The translations under genes and the position numbers were made by a program. DNA of 64,000 bases from positions 64,712 through 128,711 of the forward strand of contig NZ_LMMT01000012.1 of the NCBI RefSeq assembly GCF_001422365.1, written 5' to 3'. The stretch comes from Pseudorhodoferax sp. Leaf265. GTDB taxonomy: Bacteria; Pseudomonadota; Gammaproteobacteria; Burkholderiales; Burkholderiaceae_C. Below the pieces are notes generated by a model. It was not told the origin of the DNA. It saw only the letters and a program-made list of their open reading frames with translations, and did no database searches. This document shows positions 26,903 to 37,389 of this stretch, piece by piece. Within the stretch, counting starts at the first letter, position 1, and each line of letters opens with the position of its first letter.

Positions 26903-28309
26903 GTGGCCGACCCGAAGGTGCCGCTCGCGCTCGCGCTCGACCGCGCAGCGCCCACCGCGCTGACCGAGCAGATCGCAGCCGGCCTGCGCAGCGCGATCGA
27001 ACAGGGCCGGCTGGCTCCGGGCGCACGGCTGCCGTCGTGGCGCGACCTGGCCTCCCAACTGGGCGTGGCGCGCGGAACGGTGCGTGCGGCCTACGAGACG
27101 CTGATCGACGCCGGCCTGGTCCAGGCCCTGGGCGCGGCCGGCACGCACGTGGCGCGGCGCGTGCCTGTGCGGCCGCAGGACGACCTACCGGCCACGGCCG
27201 CGCCGAGCCCGCTGCCCGGGCTCGTGCGCGGCAATGGCGTGTTCCAGATGGGCGTGCCGGCGCAGGACGGCATCCCGGCCAAGCTCTGGTCGCGCCTGTT
27301 CGTGCGCGCTGCGCGCACGGCCGCCGGTGCCGCGCCGGACTACCCCGATCCGCGCGGCGAGCCCGCGTTGCGCACGCAGATCGCCGCCATGCTCGCCGTG
27401 GCGCGTGGCCTGGCCTGCAGCCCCGCCCAGGTCTACGTGACGGGCGGGCACGCCGCCTCCGTCGCGCTCGCCGTGCGGGCCCTGGGTCTGGCGGGCCAGG
27501 CCTGGACCGAGGAGCCCGGCTACCCGCTCACGCGCAAGCTGCTGGCCACGCTGGGCCTGGACACCGTGGCCGTGCCCGTGGACGCGCAGGGCCTGGACGT
27601 GGCGGCCGGCCAGGCGCTGGCGCCGCAGGCCGCGCTGGCCGTGGTCACGCCGGGCCAGCAGGCGCCGCTGGGCGTGGCGCTGGCACTGGCGCGGCGCCGC
27701 GCGCTGCTCGACTGGGCCGTCCGCCAGCAGGCCTGGGTCCTCGAAGACGATTACCTCGGCGAACTGCAGCTGCAAGGCCGCGCCGCGCCCGCTCTCGGGG
27801 CCGATGTCGGCGCGGCGCGCGTGCTGCACGTGGGCACCTTCAGCAAGACCATCAGCCCGGCGCTGCGCCTGGGCTTCCTGGTGGTGCCGGCCGACCAGGT
27901 CGCCCGTTTCGATGCCGCCACCGCCCTGCACGGCAGCGCGCCTGCGCCGCTCGTGCAGCAGGCTGTGGCCGAACTGCTGCGAGGCGGCCACCACCTGCGC
28001 CACCTGCGGCGCATGAAGCGCCTGTACCAGCAGCGGCGCGATGCGCTGCTGGCCTGCCTGCGCGCGGCCGGCATCACCCACCGCGCTGCCGGGCTGGCCG
28101 TGCTGCTCCAGCTGCCGCCCGGGCGCGCCGACGTGGCGCTCGTGCGCGCGGCCCGGGCCCTGGGCCTGTCGCCCGCGCCGCTGTCGCCCTGGTACGCGCG
28201 GCCCGCCCCCGAGCACAATGGCCTGCTGCTCGGCGTGACCAATCTCCGCGTGGAGGAGGCTGCGGCGCACTGGGCCCGGTTGCAGTCGCTGATCGACGCC
28301 GACCTCTAA
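26903..28309 (+). CDS. MocR-type regulator (GntR HTH fused to aminotransferase fold)
   Basis: A 468-residue protein. Residues ~15-80 form a GntR winged helix (GARLPSWRDLASQLGVARGTVRAAYETL). Residues ~120-460 are a fold-type I aminotransferase domain with the PLP aspartate region EDDYLGEL, the Schiff-base lysine in GTFSKTISPALRLG and the substrate arginine region near the C-terminus. Such proteins sense PLP or an amino compound and regulate a neighbouring gene. Here that is probably the creatininase-family hydrolase translated just before it, or the GST gene ten bases after. It starts at GTG. Confidence 0.9.
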   Translation: MADPKVPLALALDRAAPTALTEQIAAGLRSAIEQGRLAPGARLPSWRDLASQLGVARGTVRAAYETLIDAGLVQALGAAGTHVARRVPVRPQDDLPATAAPSPLPGLVRGNGVFQMGVPAQDGIPAKLWSRLFVRAARTAAGAAPDYPDPRGEPALRTQIAAMLAVARGLACSPAQVYVTGGHAASVALAVRALGLAGQAWTEEPGYPLTRKLLATLGLDTVAVPVDAQGLDVAAGQALAPQAALAVVTPGQQAPLGVALALARRRALLDWAVRQQAWVLEDDYLGELQLQGRAAPALGADVGAARVLHVGTFSKTISPALRLGFLVVPADQVARFDAATALHGSAPAPLVQQAVAELLRGGHHLRHLRRMKRLYQQRRDALLACLRAAGITHRAAGLAVLLQLPPGRADVALVRAARALGLSPAPLSPWYARPAPEHNGLLLGVTNLRVEEAAAHWARLQSLIDADL

Positions 28310-28318
28310 CATCGGCCC

Positions 28319-28927
28319 ATGCCCATCCTGCGCACTTCCCCCGCCTCGCCCTTCGGCCGCAAGGTCCGCATCGCCGCCGCCGTCGCCGGCCTGAGCGATC
28401 TCATCCGCATCGAAGCGGCCGATACCAACGACGCCAGCGACCTGCTGCGCCAGCAGAACCCGCTCGGCAAGATCCCCACGCTGCTGCTGGACGATGGCGA
28501 GCCGTTGTACGACTCGCGCGTGATCGTTGAATACCTCAACGAGACTGCGGCCACGCCCGTGCTGGTGCCGCCCGGGCCGGGCCGCCTGGCCGTGCTGCGC
28601 CACCAGGCGCTGGCCGACGGCCTGCTCGACGCCTGCATCCTGCAGGTCTACGAAGGTCGCTACCGTCCGCCCGAGTTGCGCGGCGAGCAATGGCTCGCGC
28701 ACCAGCGCGGCAAGATGGAGCGCGCGCTGGCGCACCTGGCCAGGCACCACGCCGTGCCCGGCGCGGGCGTGCCGCACATCGGCGAGATCGCCCAGGCCTG
28801 CGCGTTGGGCTACCTCGACCTGCGCTTCGCGGGCGCCTGGCGCACCGAACACCCGGCACTCGTGGCCTGGCTGGAGGACTTCGCGGCCCGCGTGCCGGCC
28901 TACGCGCAGACTGCGCCGACGGCCTGA
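28319..28927 (+). CDS. Glutathione S-transferase family protein
   Basis: A 202-residue cytosolic protein. The N-terminal thioredoxin-like domain starts SPASPFGRKVRIAA, where a serine/proline pair replaces the usual cysteine, and includes NPLGKIPTLLLDDGEPLYDSR for glutathione binding. A helical C-terminal domain follows (GEIAQACALGYLDLRFAGAW). The substrate is unknown. It follows the MocR-type gene by nine bases, so it likely belongs to that operon. Its last 28 bases overlap the AhpD-like gene on the opposite strand. Confidence 0.9.
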   Translation: MPILRTSPASPFGRKVRIAAAVAGLSDLIRIEAADTNDASDLLRQQNPLGKIPTLLLDDGEPLYDSRVIVEYLNETAATPVLVPPGPGRLAVLRHQALADGLLDACILQVYEGRYRPPELRGEQWLAHQRGKMERALAHLARHHAVPGAGVPHIGEIAQACALGYLDLRFAGAWRTEHPALVAWLEDFAARVPAYAQTAPTA

Positions 28928-29370
28928 GCCGCCTTCGGCACCATGCGAAGCCCCACGCCGATCCGGTTGAATGCGTTCATGAGGCTCACGGCCAGCGTGA
29001 GATCGCCGATCTCGCGTTCGCCGAACACGGCGGTGAGCGCCGCGTAGTCGGCGTCGGGCGCCTGCGTCTGCGCCACCGCCGTGAGGCTCTCGGCCCATTG
29101 CAGCGCGGCGCGCTCGCGCGCGTCGAACAAGGGCAGCGCCTCGCGCCACACCGGCACCAGCAGCAGCTTGTCCACGGCCATGCCCAGCGCGAGCAGGTCG
29201 CGCGAGTGCATATCGATGCAGTAGGCGCAGCCGTTGATCTGCGACACGCGCAGATAGACCAGGTCCACCAGCGGCTTGGGCAGGCTGCATTGCGCGAGGT
29301 AGGCGCTGGTGGCGTACAGGCCCTTGGCGGCGTTCGGTGCCGCGTCGTTGAGCAGGAGTCGTTGCGTCAT
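28900..29370 (-). CDS. AhpD-like alkylhydroperoxidase (carboxymuconolactone decarboxylase family)
   Basis: A 156-residue helical protein. The peroxidase motif NGCAYCIDMHSRD (Cys-X2-Cys with a following His) is intact and matches AhpD-like members rather than true carboxymuconolactone decarboxylases. It would reduce organic peroxides using the cysteine pair. It is the last gene of a leftward operon behind an azoreductase (six bases between) and a GNAT acetyltransferase, a grouping that suggests a quinone or oxidant stress response. It converges with the GST gene and overlaps it by 28 bases. Confidence 0.9.
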   Translation of the reverse strand: MTQRLLLNDAAPNAAKGLYATSAYLAQCSLPKPLVDLVYLRVSQINGCAYCIDMHSRDLLALGMAVDKLLLVPVWREALPLFDARERAALQWAESLTAVAQTQAPDADYAALTAVFGEREIGDLTLAVSLMNAFNRIGVGLRMVPKAAQAVGAVCA

Positions 29371-29376
29371 CGTTCT

Positions 29377-30012
29377 TCAGTTCTGGAGTTCGAGGGGGGC
29401 GGGCTGCGCTGCCGCGAGCTGCGCGACCTGGCGCAGTGCGTCGTCCCAGGCCGCGGCCAGCGCGTCGGGCCCGCGCACCGTGGCCTGCAGCACGAAGAAG
29501 TGCAGGTCGTGCAGGCCCATGGTGTTGAGCACGGCGCGCAGATACGGCGTCAGGAAATCCGGCTGGCGCGCGCGCTCGCCCAGGAACATCCCGCCCGAGG
29601 CGACAGCGATGTAGACCGGCCGGTTGCGCAGCAGCCCGCGCTTGTGGCCCTCGGGTGTGGGCGCAAAGGTGCGGTGGATGCGCAGCACATGGTCGATCCA
29701 GGACTTGAGCACCGAGGGCACGGTGAAGTTGTGCATGGGCGTGCCGAGCACGATGGCGTCGGCCTGTTCGAGTTCGGCGATCAGCGCGTCCGAGCGCACC
29801 AGTGCACCGGCCGCGGCACCCGCCGGCTGCCTGCCGGCCAGCGCATCGGCGTAGGCGCCGTCCACATGCGGCAGCGGCTCGGCGGCCAGGTCGCGCAGCT
29901 GCACCTGCGTGACCGGGTGCAGCACGCAGAGCCGCTCGACGATGGCCTGCGCCAGCCGCGCGCTGTGCGAGCCCTGAACACGCGGGCTGCAGGCGATGTG
30001 CAGCAGCTTCAT
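29377..30012 (-). CDS. azoR: FMN-dependent NADH:quinone/azo oxidoreductase
   Basis: A 211-residue flavodoxin-fold enzyme. The N-terminus MKLLHIACSPRVQGSHSARL binds FMN phosphate, followed by ADAIVLGTPMHNFTVPSVLKSW and VYIAVASGGMF, the usual AzoR landmarks. It reduces quinones or azo bonds with NADH in two-electron steps. Its ATG overlaps the stop of the GNAT gene by four bases, so translation is coupled. A second azoreductase of the same family (43669-44313) shares the layout but is clearly divergent. Confidence 0.9.
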   Translation of the reverse strand: MKLLHIACSPRVQGSHSARLAQAIVERLCVLHPVTQVQLRDLAAEPLPHVDGAYADALAGRQPAGAAAGALVRSDALIAELEQADAIVLGTPMHNFTVPSVLKSWIDHVLRIHRTFAPTPEGHKRGLLRNRPVYIAVASGGMFLGERARQPDFLTPYLRAVLNTMGLHDLHFFVLQATVRGPDALAAAWDDALRQVAQLAAAQPAPLELQN

Positions 30013-30485
30013 GCGGCCACCTCCGTCGGCACGGCGCAGCTGAAGCGCGTGGCCTTGTTCGCCAGACCCTGGGCCGCGTAGAAGCGCTGCGCGGCCGTGT
30101 TGGCGATGGCGGTGTCCAGCACGACGTGGGCGCAGCCGGCCTGCGCGGCCAGAACGCGTGTGGCCGCGATCAGCCGCGCGCCCCAGCCCTGGCCGCGCAC
30201 CTCCTCGCTGCTGACGAGGTCATCGATGTACAGGAAGCGGCCGTAGACCAGGTTCTCCTGCAGCCGGTAGCCGGCCAGCGCCAGCACACGCTCGCCGTGC
30301 CAGGCGGCCAGCACGCGGTAGCTGTGCTGGCGCATGCGCTGCACGCGCTCCAGGTAGTCGTCGATGCCGGCCAGCTGCGGGCGCAGCTGCTGCGCCACGG
30401 GCCAGCAGGCGCGCAGCGCGGCGGTGTCCTCGGCGTGGCGCAGTGCCGTGCCGGGTGGCAGGGGGGTGCTTGTTGCGGTGTCCAT
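30009..30485 (-). CDS. GNAT-family N-acetyltransferase
   Basis: A 158-residue protein. The acetyl-CoA binding motif appears as LVSSEEVRGQGWGARLI (R/Q-x-x-G-x-G/A) near residue 95, followed by the typical ANTAAQRFYAAQGL helix-turn. The acceptor is unknown. It is first in a leftward operon with azoR and the AhpD-like gene. Upstream, 113 bases separate it from the end of the LysR gene on the same strand; this stretch has no clear terminator but should hold the promoter. Confidence 0.88.
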   Translation of the reverse strand: MDTATSTPLPPGTALRHAEDTAALRACWPVAQQLRPQLAGIDDYLERVQRMRQHSYRVLAAWHGERVLALAGYRLQENLVYGRFLYIDDLVSSEEVRGQGWGARLIAATRVLAAQAGCAHVVLDTAIANTAAQRFYAAQGLANKATRFSCAVPTEVAA

Positions 30486-30598
30486 GTTCCTTCCTTGGGG
30501 ATGGAGGCACTGTAGGAACGCGGTGGCGTGGCCACCAGACCCAAGAATGCGCGATCGGAGTGGACCAAGATCCCGGCGCCGGCTGCACGTCGGCGTGC

Positions 30599-31489
30599 TC
30601 AGCGCACCGTGTCCCGCGCCAGCTGCGCGATGCGTTCCGCGAACTGCCGGGCCAGCAGCGACGGTCGCTCGGGCCGCGTGATCGCGTACAGCCGCACGAC
30701 ACGCCGGGGCAGCAGGGGCCGCACCGGCAGGTCGTCTGCCACGGCGCGCACCGACAGCTGGTCCACGACGGCAATGCCGGCACCGGCGCGCACCAGTGAG
30801 GCCGCCACGAAGGTCTGGCCTACCTCGATGCCGATCCGGCGCGTGGCGCCGGCCTCGGCGAACGCGCTCTCGGTCTCGAAACCGATCGGCAACGTGGAGC
30901 TGAACGAGATCAGCGGAACGCCATGCAGGTCCTTGGCCGACACCGACTTGCGCGCCGCCAGCGCATGGTCGCGGGGCAGCAGGCACACCAGGCGCGAACG
31001 GCCGATCTCGGTGGCCACCACCTCGCTCTGGCGCGGCACGTCCCAGGCGTAACCGATGTCGGCGCTGCGCGTGCGCACCAGCTCCACCACCTCGTAGTTC
31101 AGCGCGGTCTGGATCGACACGCGCGCGTCGGGCGCCAGCGCGGCGGTCTGGCCCAGCACCGTGGCCACCAGCGTCGAGGCCACGGACGGGTTGCAGGCCA
31201 CCGACAGCCGGCCGCCGCGCAGGTTGCGCAGGTCGCCGGAGGTGCGCTCGACGGCCTCGATCTCGCGGTACACGCGCTCGATGTCGCGCTGCAGCGTCAG
31301 GGCCTCGGGCGTCGGCGACATGCGGCCGCCGCGCCGCTCGAACAACAGCATGCCGATGCGGCCTTCGGCGTTCTTCAGCGTGCGGCTCAGCGCCGGCTGC
31401 GACACCGCGAGCAGGCGCGCGGCGCCGGTGACCGAGCCCTCCTGCAGCACGGCGCGGATGACTTCGATGTGTCTGAGCGTGAGGCTCAT
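30599..31489 (-). CDS. LysR-type regulator (OccR/NocR-like)
   Basis: A 296-residue regulator. The N-terminal winged helix (LRHIEVIRAVLQEGSVTGAARLLAVSQPALSRTLKNAE) is followed by a co-inducer-binding domain typical of the opine/arginine-regulator branch (GGRLSVACNPSVAST, FETESAFAEAGATRRIGIEV). It is divergent from a mandelate-racemase-family enzyme and a TRAP binding protein with ~90 bases between, the standard layout for a LysR activator of a catabolic operon. The inducer is therefore probably the sugar-acid-like substrate of that pair. Confidence 0.93.
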   Translation of the reverse strand: MSLTLRHIEVIRAVLQEGSVTGAARLLAVSQPALSRTLKNAEGRIGMLLFERRGGRMSPTPEALTLQRDIERVYREIEAVERTSGDLRNLRGGRLSVACNPSVASTLVATVLGQTAALAPDARVSIQTALNYEVVELVRTRSADIGYAWDVPRQSEVVATEIGRSRLVCLLPRDHALAARKSVSAKDLHGVPLISFSSTLPIGFETESAFAEAGATRRIGIEVGQTFVAASLVRAGAGIAVVDQLSVRAVADDLPVRPLLPRRVVRLYAITRPERPSLLARQFAERIAQLARDTVR

Positions 31490-31579
31490 GGGTAAACCCT
31501 CGGGTATGCAGTCCGTCTATGGACCAGCGAAGAATCGGTATTGGACAGGATGGTCAGCGCCTTTCCACAATCCGCCGCC

Positions 31580-32740
31580 ATGGAGACACCACAAGGCGCC
31601 CGCATCGCCCGCATCGACGGCTTCGAAATCGCCTGCACGCTGCCCGAGCCGATCGGCAACGCGATGCGCTTCTTCGACCGCCGCGTCACGCTGCTGGTGC
31701 GCTTGACGGACACCGACGGCCAGGCCGGCTGGGGCGAGACCTGGTCCATGCCGGGTGCGGCGGCCGCCGCCATCCGCGGCGGGCTGGCCCAGGCCGTGCT
31801 GGCGCAGGCCGATGGCGCGCCGCGCGTGCTGTGGAACGCGATGGCCCAGACCCTGACCTACGACCGGCGCGGCGTGACCACCATGGCCATGAGCGCCATC
31901 GACATCGCGGCCTGGGACCTCGCGGCCCGCCGCGCCGGCATGCCGATCGCGCGGCTGCTGGGCGGCGCGCTGCGGCACGAGGTGCCGGCCTATGTCAGCG
32001 GCCCCTTCCTCAAGCCGGGCGGCGACCCCTACCGCGACTTCGAGCGCGACATCGACGGCTACCTGCGCGACGGCTTTCAGGCGATGAAGCTGCGCCTGGG
32101 CCTGGACGCGCGCGCCGAGGGCGCCCTGCTGGCCGGCCTGCGCCGGCGCGTGGGCGACGCCTTCCCGCTCATGGCCGACCTGAACGAAGGCGCCACGGTG
32201 CGCTCTGCGCTGGCGTTCGCGCAGCACTTCGCGCCGAGCGACCTGGTCTGGCTGGAGGAACCCATCCGCCACGACAACCTGCCGGGCTACGTGCAACTGT
32301 CCAAGGCCCTGCCGATGGCACTGGCGGGCGGCGAGGCGCTGCTCGGCGTGACGCCCTTCCGCGACTTCCTCGCGCAAGGCGCTCTGGACGTGGTGCAGCC
32401 CGACCTGGCGCTGTGCGGTGGCTTCACCGAAGGCCTGAAGATCGCGGCACTGGCCGACGCGCACGGGCTGCCGGTGGTGCCGCACGTCTGGGGAACGGCC
32501 ATCAACTTCCACGCGTCGCTGCAGTTCATCGCGGGCCTGCCGGAGCTGCGCGGCCCGGGCCTGCGCTACCCGCTGTTCGAGTTCGACCCCTCGCACAACC
32601 CGTTCCGCGACATGTGCGGCGCCGTGGGCGTGCGGCCCGACGGCCGCATCGCCATCCCGGACGGGCCGGGCCTGGGCATCGAGGTCGACCCGCGGCAGTT
32701 CCGCGAGCACTTGGTCGACCAATGGTCCGTGACCCGCTGA
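31580..32740 (+). CDS. Mandelate racemase/muconate lactonizing enzyme-family protein
   Basis: About 386 residues, enolase superfamily. The capping domain is followed by a barrel with KLRLG (general-base lysine strand, second residue Arg), metal ligands in ADLNEG, LEEPI and GGEALLG, and a C-terminal PHVWGT histidine. It abstracts a proton alpha to a carboxylate, as in dehydration or racemisation of an acid sugar or cyclic acid. The substrate is not predictable. In-frame starts at 31541 (TTG) and 31550 (ATG) are possible; 31580 was chosen because it begins at the usual domain edge. The TRAP binding-protein gene follows 35 bases later. Confidence 0.87.
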   Translation: METPQGARIARIDGFEIACTLPEPIGNAMRFFDRRVTLLVRLTDTDGQAGWGETWSMPGAAAAAIRGGLAQAVLAQADGAPRVLWNAMAQTLTYDRRGVTTMAMSAIDIAAWDLAARRAGMPIARLLGGALRHEVPAYVSGPFLKPGGDPYRDFERDIDGYLRDGFQAMKLRLGLDARAEGALLAGLRRRVGDAFPLMADLNEGATVRSALAFAQHFAPSDLVWLEEPIRHDNLPGYVQLSKALPMALAGGEALLGVTPFRDFLAQGALDVVQPDLALCGGFTEGLKIAALADAHGLPVVPHVWGTAINFHASLQFIAGLPELRGPGLRYPLFEFDPSHNPFRDMCGAVGVRPDGRIAIPDGPGLGIEVDPRQFREHLVDQWSVTR

Positions 32741-32775
32741 TTGCATCGATTCCAAAGAGTGAGGAGACATCCACC

Positions 32776-34711
<1,936 letters not shown>

Positions 34712-34720
34712 CTGCCATCT

Positions 34721-34748
34721 CTGCGCGGGCTCAGAGCAGCCCGCGCAG
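34721..34748. terminator. Hairpin between kdsA and the TetR gene
   Basis: Perfect 11-base arms CTGCGCGGGCT and AGCCCGCGCAG with a 6-base loop, overlapping the TetR stop codon and starting 10 bases after kdsA. It is placed as a bidirectional terminator of two convergent genes, though neither side has a T-tract. Confidence 0.5.
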
Positions 34749-35279
34749 CGCGGCCAGCGCGCCGTCCACATCGCCCATCTGCGCGCGCACCACGGCGCCG
34801 TCCAATGCCACACCCACCGCCTGCGCGCGGGCCGCACGCTGCGGGCCGGGCGGCAGCAGCTCGGCGATCACCTGTTCCATCTCCTGCTTGTGGCGCCGCG
34901 CGGTGTCGGCCGCGCCCTGCACGCTGGCGCCCACCTCCACCACGCTGTTGATGAAGGCGCAGCCGCGGAATGTCGGTGTGCGGAACCACTCCTCGAGCGC
35001 ACCCCGCAGTGGCTGCAGGCCCGGCGCCTGGCCGGCGCCATGGCGGCCCAGCGCGTCGACGAACCAGGCCATCCAGCGTTCGTGGCGGTGGTCCAGGAAA
35101 GCGCGCACCAGGTCGTCCTTGGAGGCGAAGTGGCGGTAGAAGGTCAGCTTGGCCACGCCGCTTTCGGCGATCAGCCGGTCCACGCCGGTGGCGCGGATGC
35201 CGTCGCGGTAGAACAGGTCGTGCGCGGTGGCAAGGATGCGCTCGCGCGCCGAAGGGGTGGTCGTCTCCATGCCGGGCAT
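34731..35279 (-). CDS. TetR-family repressor
   Basis: A 182-residue repressor. The N-terminal HTH is complete (ATAHDLFYRDGIRATGVDRLIAESGVAKLTFYRHFASKDDLV). The C-terminal domain (TFRGCAFINSVVEVG) resembles regulators related to AcuR/YcdC-like TetR_C types with a conserved Cys. The start is either 35279 or an ATG three codons later. It is divergent from the DUF1348 gene, and two copies of TAGAC-N6-GTCTA lie between them, so it most likely represses both itself and that gene. The ligand is unknown. Confidence 0.92.
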   Translation of the reverse strand: MPGMETTTPSARERILATAHDLFYRDGIRATGVDRLIAESGVAKLTFYRHFASKDDLVRAFLDHRHERWMAWFVDALGRHGAGQAPGLQPLRGALEEWFRTPTFRGCAFINSVVEVGASVQGAADTARRHKQEMEQVIAELLPPGPQRAARAQAVGVALDGAVVRAQMGDVDGALAALRGLL

Positions 35280-35281
35280 TG

Positions 35282-35297
35282 TAGACAGGTCTGTCTA
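35282..35297. promoter_or_regulatory. TetR operator copy 1 (TAGAC-N6-GTCTA)
   Basis: TAGACAG-GT-CTGTCTA is a palindrome with perfect 7-base arms, three bases upstream of the TetR start. It shares the frame TAGAC-N6-GTCTA with copy 2, 34 bases away centre to centre. Confidence 0.7.
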
Positions 35298-35311
35298 TCT
35301 GCATTAGCATT

Positions 35312-35335
35312 GAAGTAGACGAACCTGTCTACTTC
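35312..35335. promoter_or_regulatory. TetR operator copy 2
   Basis: Arms GAAGTAGAC and GTCTACTTC pair perfectly over nine bases around a 6-base centre. It holds the same TAGAC-N6-GTCTA core as copy 1 and ends 11 bases before the DUF1348 ATG, overlapping its ribosome site region, a position suited to repression. Confidence 0.7.
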
Positions 35336-35346
35336 AAGGAAAACCC

Positions 35347-35823
35347 ATGAACGCCGACGAACAACGCCCGCCGTTGCCCCCCTTCACCGCCGAATCCGCC
35401 GCGCAGAAGGTGCGCCTGGCCGAAGACGGCTGGAATTCGCGCGACCCCGACCGCGTGGTGCTGGCCTACACGCCCGACACCGTCTGGCGCAACCGCGCCG
35501 AGTTCCCGGTCGGGCGTGAGCAGGCCCGTGCGCTGCTGCAGCGCAAGTGGGCGCGCGAGCTGGACTACCGGCTCGTCAAGGAGTTGTGGGCCTTCCACGC
35601 GGACCGCATCGCCGTGCGCTTCGCCTACGAATGGCACGACGACAGTGGACACTGGTTCCGCAGCTACGGCAACGAGAATTGGGAATTCGACGCCGATGGC
35701 CTCATGGCGCGCCGCTTCGCCAGCATCAACGACCTGCCGATCCAGGCGTCGGAGCGCAAGTTCCACTGGCCGCTGGGCCGGCGGCCGGACGACCATCCTG
35801 GCCTGTCCGATCTCGGCCTCTGA
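35347..35823 (+). CDS. DUF1348 (NTF2-like, SnoaL-type) protein
   Basis: A 158-residue cytoplasmic protein closely fitting the DUF1348 family: [54 protein letters not shown] and [10 protein letters not shown] are its conserved stretches. The fold is an NTF2-like cone, sometimes an enzyme or a ligand-binding protein, and the biochemical role is unknown. DUF1348 genes are often next to TetR repressors, as here, and the two operators in the shared promoter imply ligand-induced expression. Confidence 0.88.
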   Translation: MNADEQRPPLPPFTAESAAQKVRLAEDGWNSRDPDRVVLAYTPDTVWRNRAEFPVGREQARALLQRKWARELDYRLVKELWAFHADRIAVRFAYEWHDDSGHWFRSYGNENWEFDADGLMARRFASINDLPIQASERKFHWPLGRRPDDHPGLSDLGL

Positions 35824-35908
35824 CCGGCGTCGGGTCGCTCCAACTTCCTACAGTTCTGGGCGCGCGCCGCGCCGACCATGGGCCCGCACCTTTCGTGAAG
35901 GAACAACA

Positions 35909-36142
35909 ATGGACCTGTCGACCCCCACCATGCACGACCTTTTCGCCCAGCTGGGCCTTCCCAGCGACGAGGCTGCGGTGCAGGACTTCATCGCGCGCCA
36001 CCGCCCCGTGCCCGAAACCATCGCCTTGCCCGACGCGCCGTTCTGGACGCCTGCGCAGGCCCAGTTCCTGCGCGAGCAATGGCAGCGCGACGCCGAGTGG
36101 GCCGAGGTGGTGGACCAGCTCAATCTGGCACTGCGTCCCTGA
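35909..36142 (+). CDS. DUF2789 small protein
   Basis: A 77-residue acidic protein: LSTPTMHDLFAQLGLPSDEAAVQDFIARH and PFWTPAQAQFLREQW...DAEWAEVVDQLNLALR match the DUF2789 pattern. There is no signal peptide or membrane segment. AAGGA lies about eight bases before the ATG. Function is unknown. It sits 86 bases after the DUF1348 gene, outside the operator region, and 45 bases before the sensor kinase gene, whose own promoter might lie within it. Confidence 0.85.
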   Translation: MDLSTPTMHDLFAQLGLPSDEAAVQDFIARHRPVPETIALPDAPFWTPAQAQFLREQWQRDAEWAEVVDQLNLALRP

Positions 36143-36186
36143 GCCGGCAGCAACCGCTGGCACAGCGGTTGCATGCCCCCGGGTCC

Positions 36187-37389
36187 ATGCATGCAGATGC
36201 CCTGGACCTGGCCACGACGGCCGACACCGCCGTCCACCCCCTGTGGCAACAGCAGCTCGGCCTGCTGCTGCAGTCCACGGGTGACGGCATCTTCGGCATC
36301 GACCTCGACGGCCGCTGCATGTTCATCAACCGGGCCGGTGCGCGCCTGATCGGCCATGCGCCGGCGGCGCTGCTGGGCCGCAACATGCACGAGGTGACGC
36401 ACCATTCGCATGCCGACGGTGCGCACTACGCCGACGAGGACTGCCCGATCTTCAACGCCTTCCGCCGCGGCCTGCCCTGCCGGATCGACAGCGAGGTCTT
36501 CTGGCGCGCCGACGGCACGGCCTTTCCGGTCGAATACTCCAGCTACCCCATCGTCGACGGCGGCGAGGTGCGCGGCGCCGTCATCACCTTCGTCGACATC
36601 ACCGAGCGCCGGCGCGCGGCCGATGCGCTGCGCCACGCGCGCGACGAACTGGAGCAGCGCGTGGCCGAGCGCACGCACGCGCTGTCGCTCGCGCTGCAGC
36701 GCCAGCGCGAACTCTCGGCCCACCTGGACACCGTGCGCGAGGAGGAGCGTACGCGCATCGCGCGCGAGGTGCACGACGAACTCGGCAGCCTGCTCGTGGC
36801 GCTCAAGATGGACGTCAACTGGCTGGACAAGCGCCTGGCCGAGCAGCAGGCGCGCAGCGCGCACGAGGCCGAGGCCATGCGCACGCGCATGCGCAGCAAG
36901 TGCAGCAACATGAGCCGGCTCATCGAATCGGCCGTGGACAACGTGGGCCGCATCATCACCGACCTGCGCCCCAGCATCCTGGACCATCAGGGCCTGTGGG
37001 CCGCGCTGGAATGGCAGGCGCAGGAGTTCGTGGCCGCGGCCGAGCTGCGGCTGCACTGGCGCATGCAGGTGGCCGGCGCGCCCGAGCCCGGCGGCGCGCA
37101 GGCCATGGCCGTGTTCCGCATCTTCCAGGAGATGCTGTCCAACGTGGGCCGCCACGCGCATGCGCGCACGCTGTCGGTGGATGTGCAGGCCTGCGCGCGG
37201 CAGCTGCGCCTGGCCGTTCACGACGACGGCGTGGGCGCGCCCCCCGCGGCCTTCGAGGCGGGCACAGCCTACGGCGTGATGGGCATGCGCGAGCGCGCAC
37301 GGCACTTCGGCGGGCGGATCGAGATTGCCAGCGTACCTGGAGCGGGCGCCACCTTCAGCTTGCAGATGCCGCTGGGGGCCGCGCCATGA
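36187..37389 (+). CDS. Soluble PAS sensor histidine kinase, NarX/UhpB class (HisKA_3)
   Basis: About 400 residues with no membrane segments. A PAS domain at ~20-145 (LQSTGDGIFGIDLDGRCMFIN, FRADGTAFPVEY-like segment) is followed by a coiled coil (~150-185), the HisKA_3 H-box EERTRIAREVHDELGS near residue 195 and a HATPase domain with EMLSNVGRHAHA, DDGVGAP and GVMGMRERARHFGG. It should sense a cytoplasmic signal and phosphorylate the adjacent NarL-type regulator, whose ATG overlaps its stop by four bases. An in-frame start at 36079 would run back through the DUF2789 gene and was not used. Confidence 0.9.
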   Translation: MHADALDLATTADTAVHPLWQQQLGLLLQSTGDGIFGIDLDGRCMFINRAGARLIGHAPAALLGRNMHEVTHHSHADGAHYADEDCPIFNAFRRGLPCRIDSEVFWRADGTAFPVEYSSYPIVDGGEVRGAVITFVDITERRRAADALRHARDELEQRVAERTHALSLALQRQRELSAHLDTVREEERTRIAREVHDELGSLLVALKMDVNWLDKRLAEQQARSAHEAEAMRTRMRSKCSNMSRLIESAVDNVGRIITDLRPSILDHQGLWAALEWQAQEFVAAAELRLHWRMQVAGAPEPGGAQAMAVFRIFQEMLSNVGRHAHARTLSVDVQACARQLRLAVHDDGVGAPPAAFEAGTAYGVMGMRERARHFGGRIEIASVPGAGATFSLQMPLGAAP

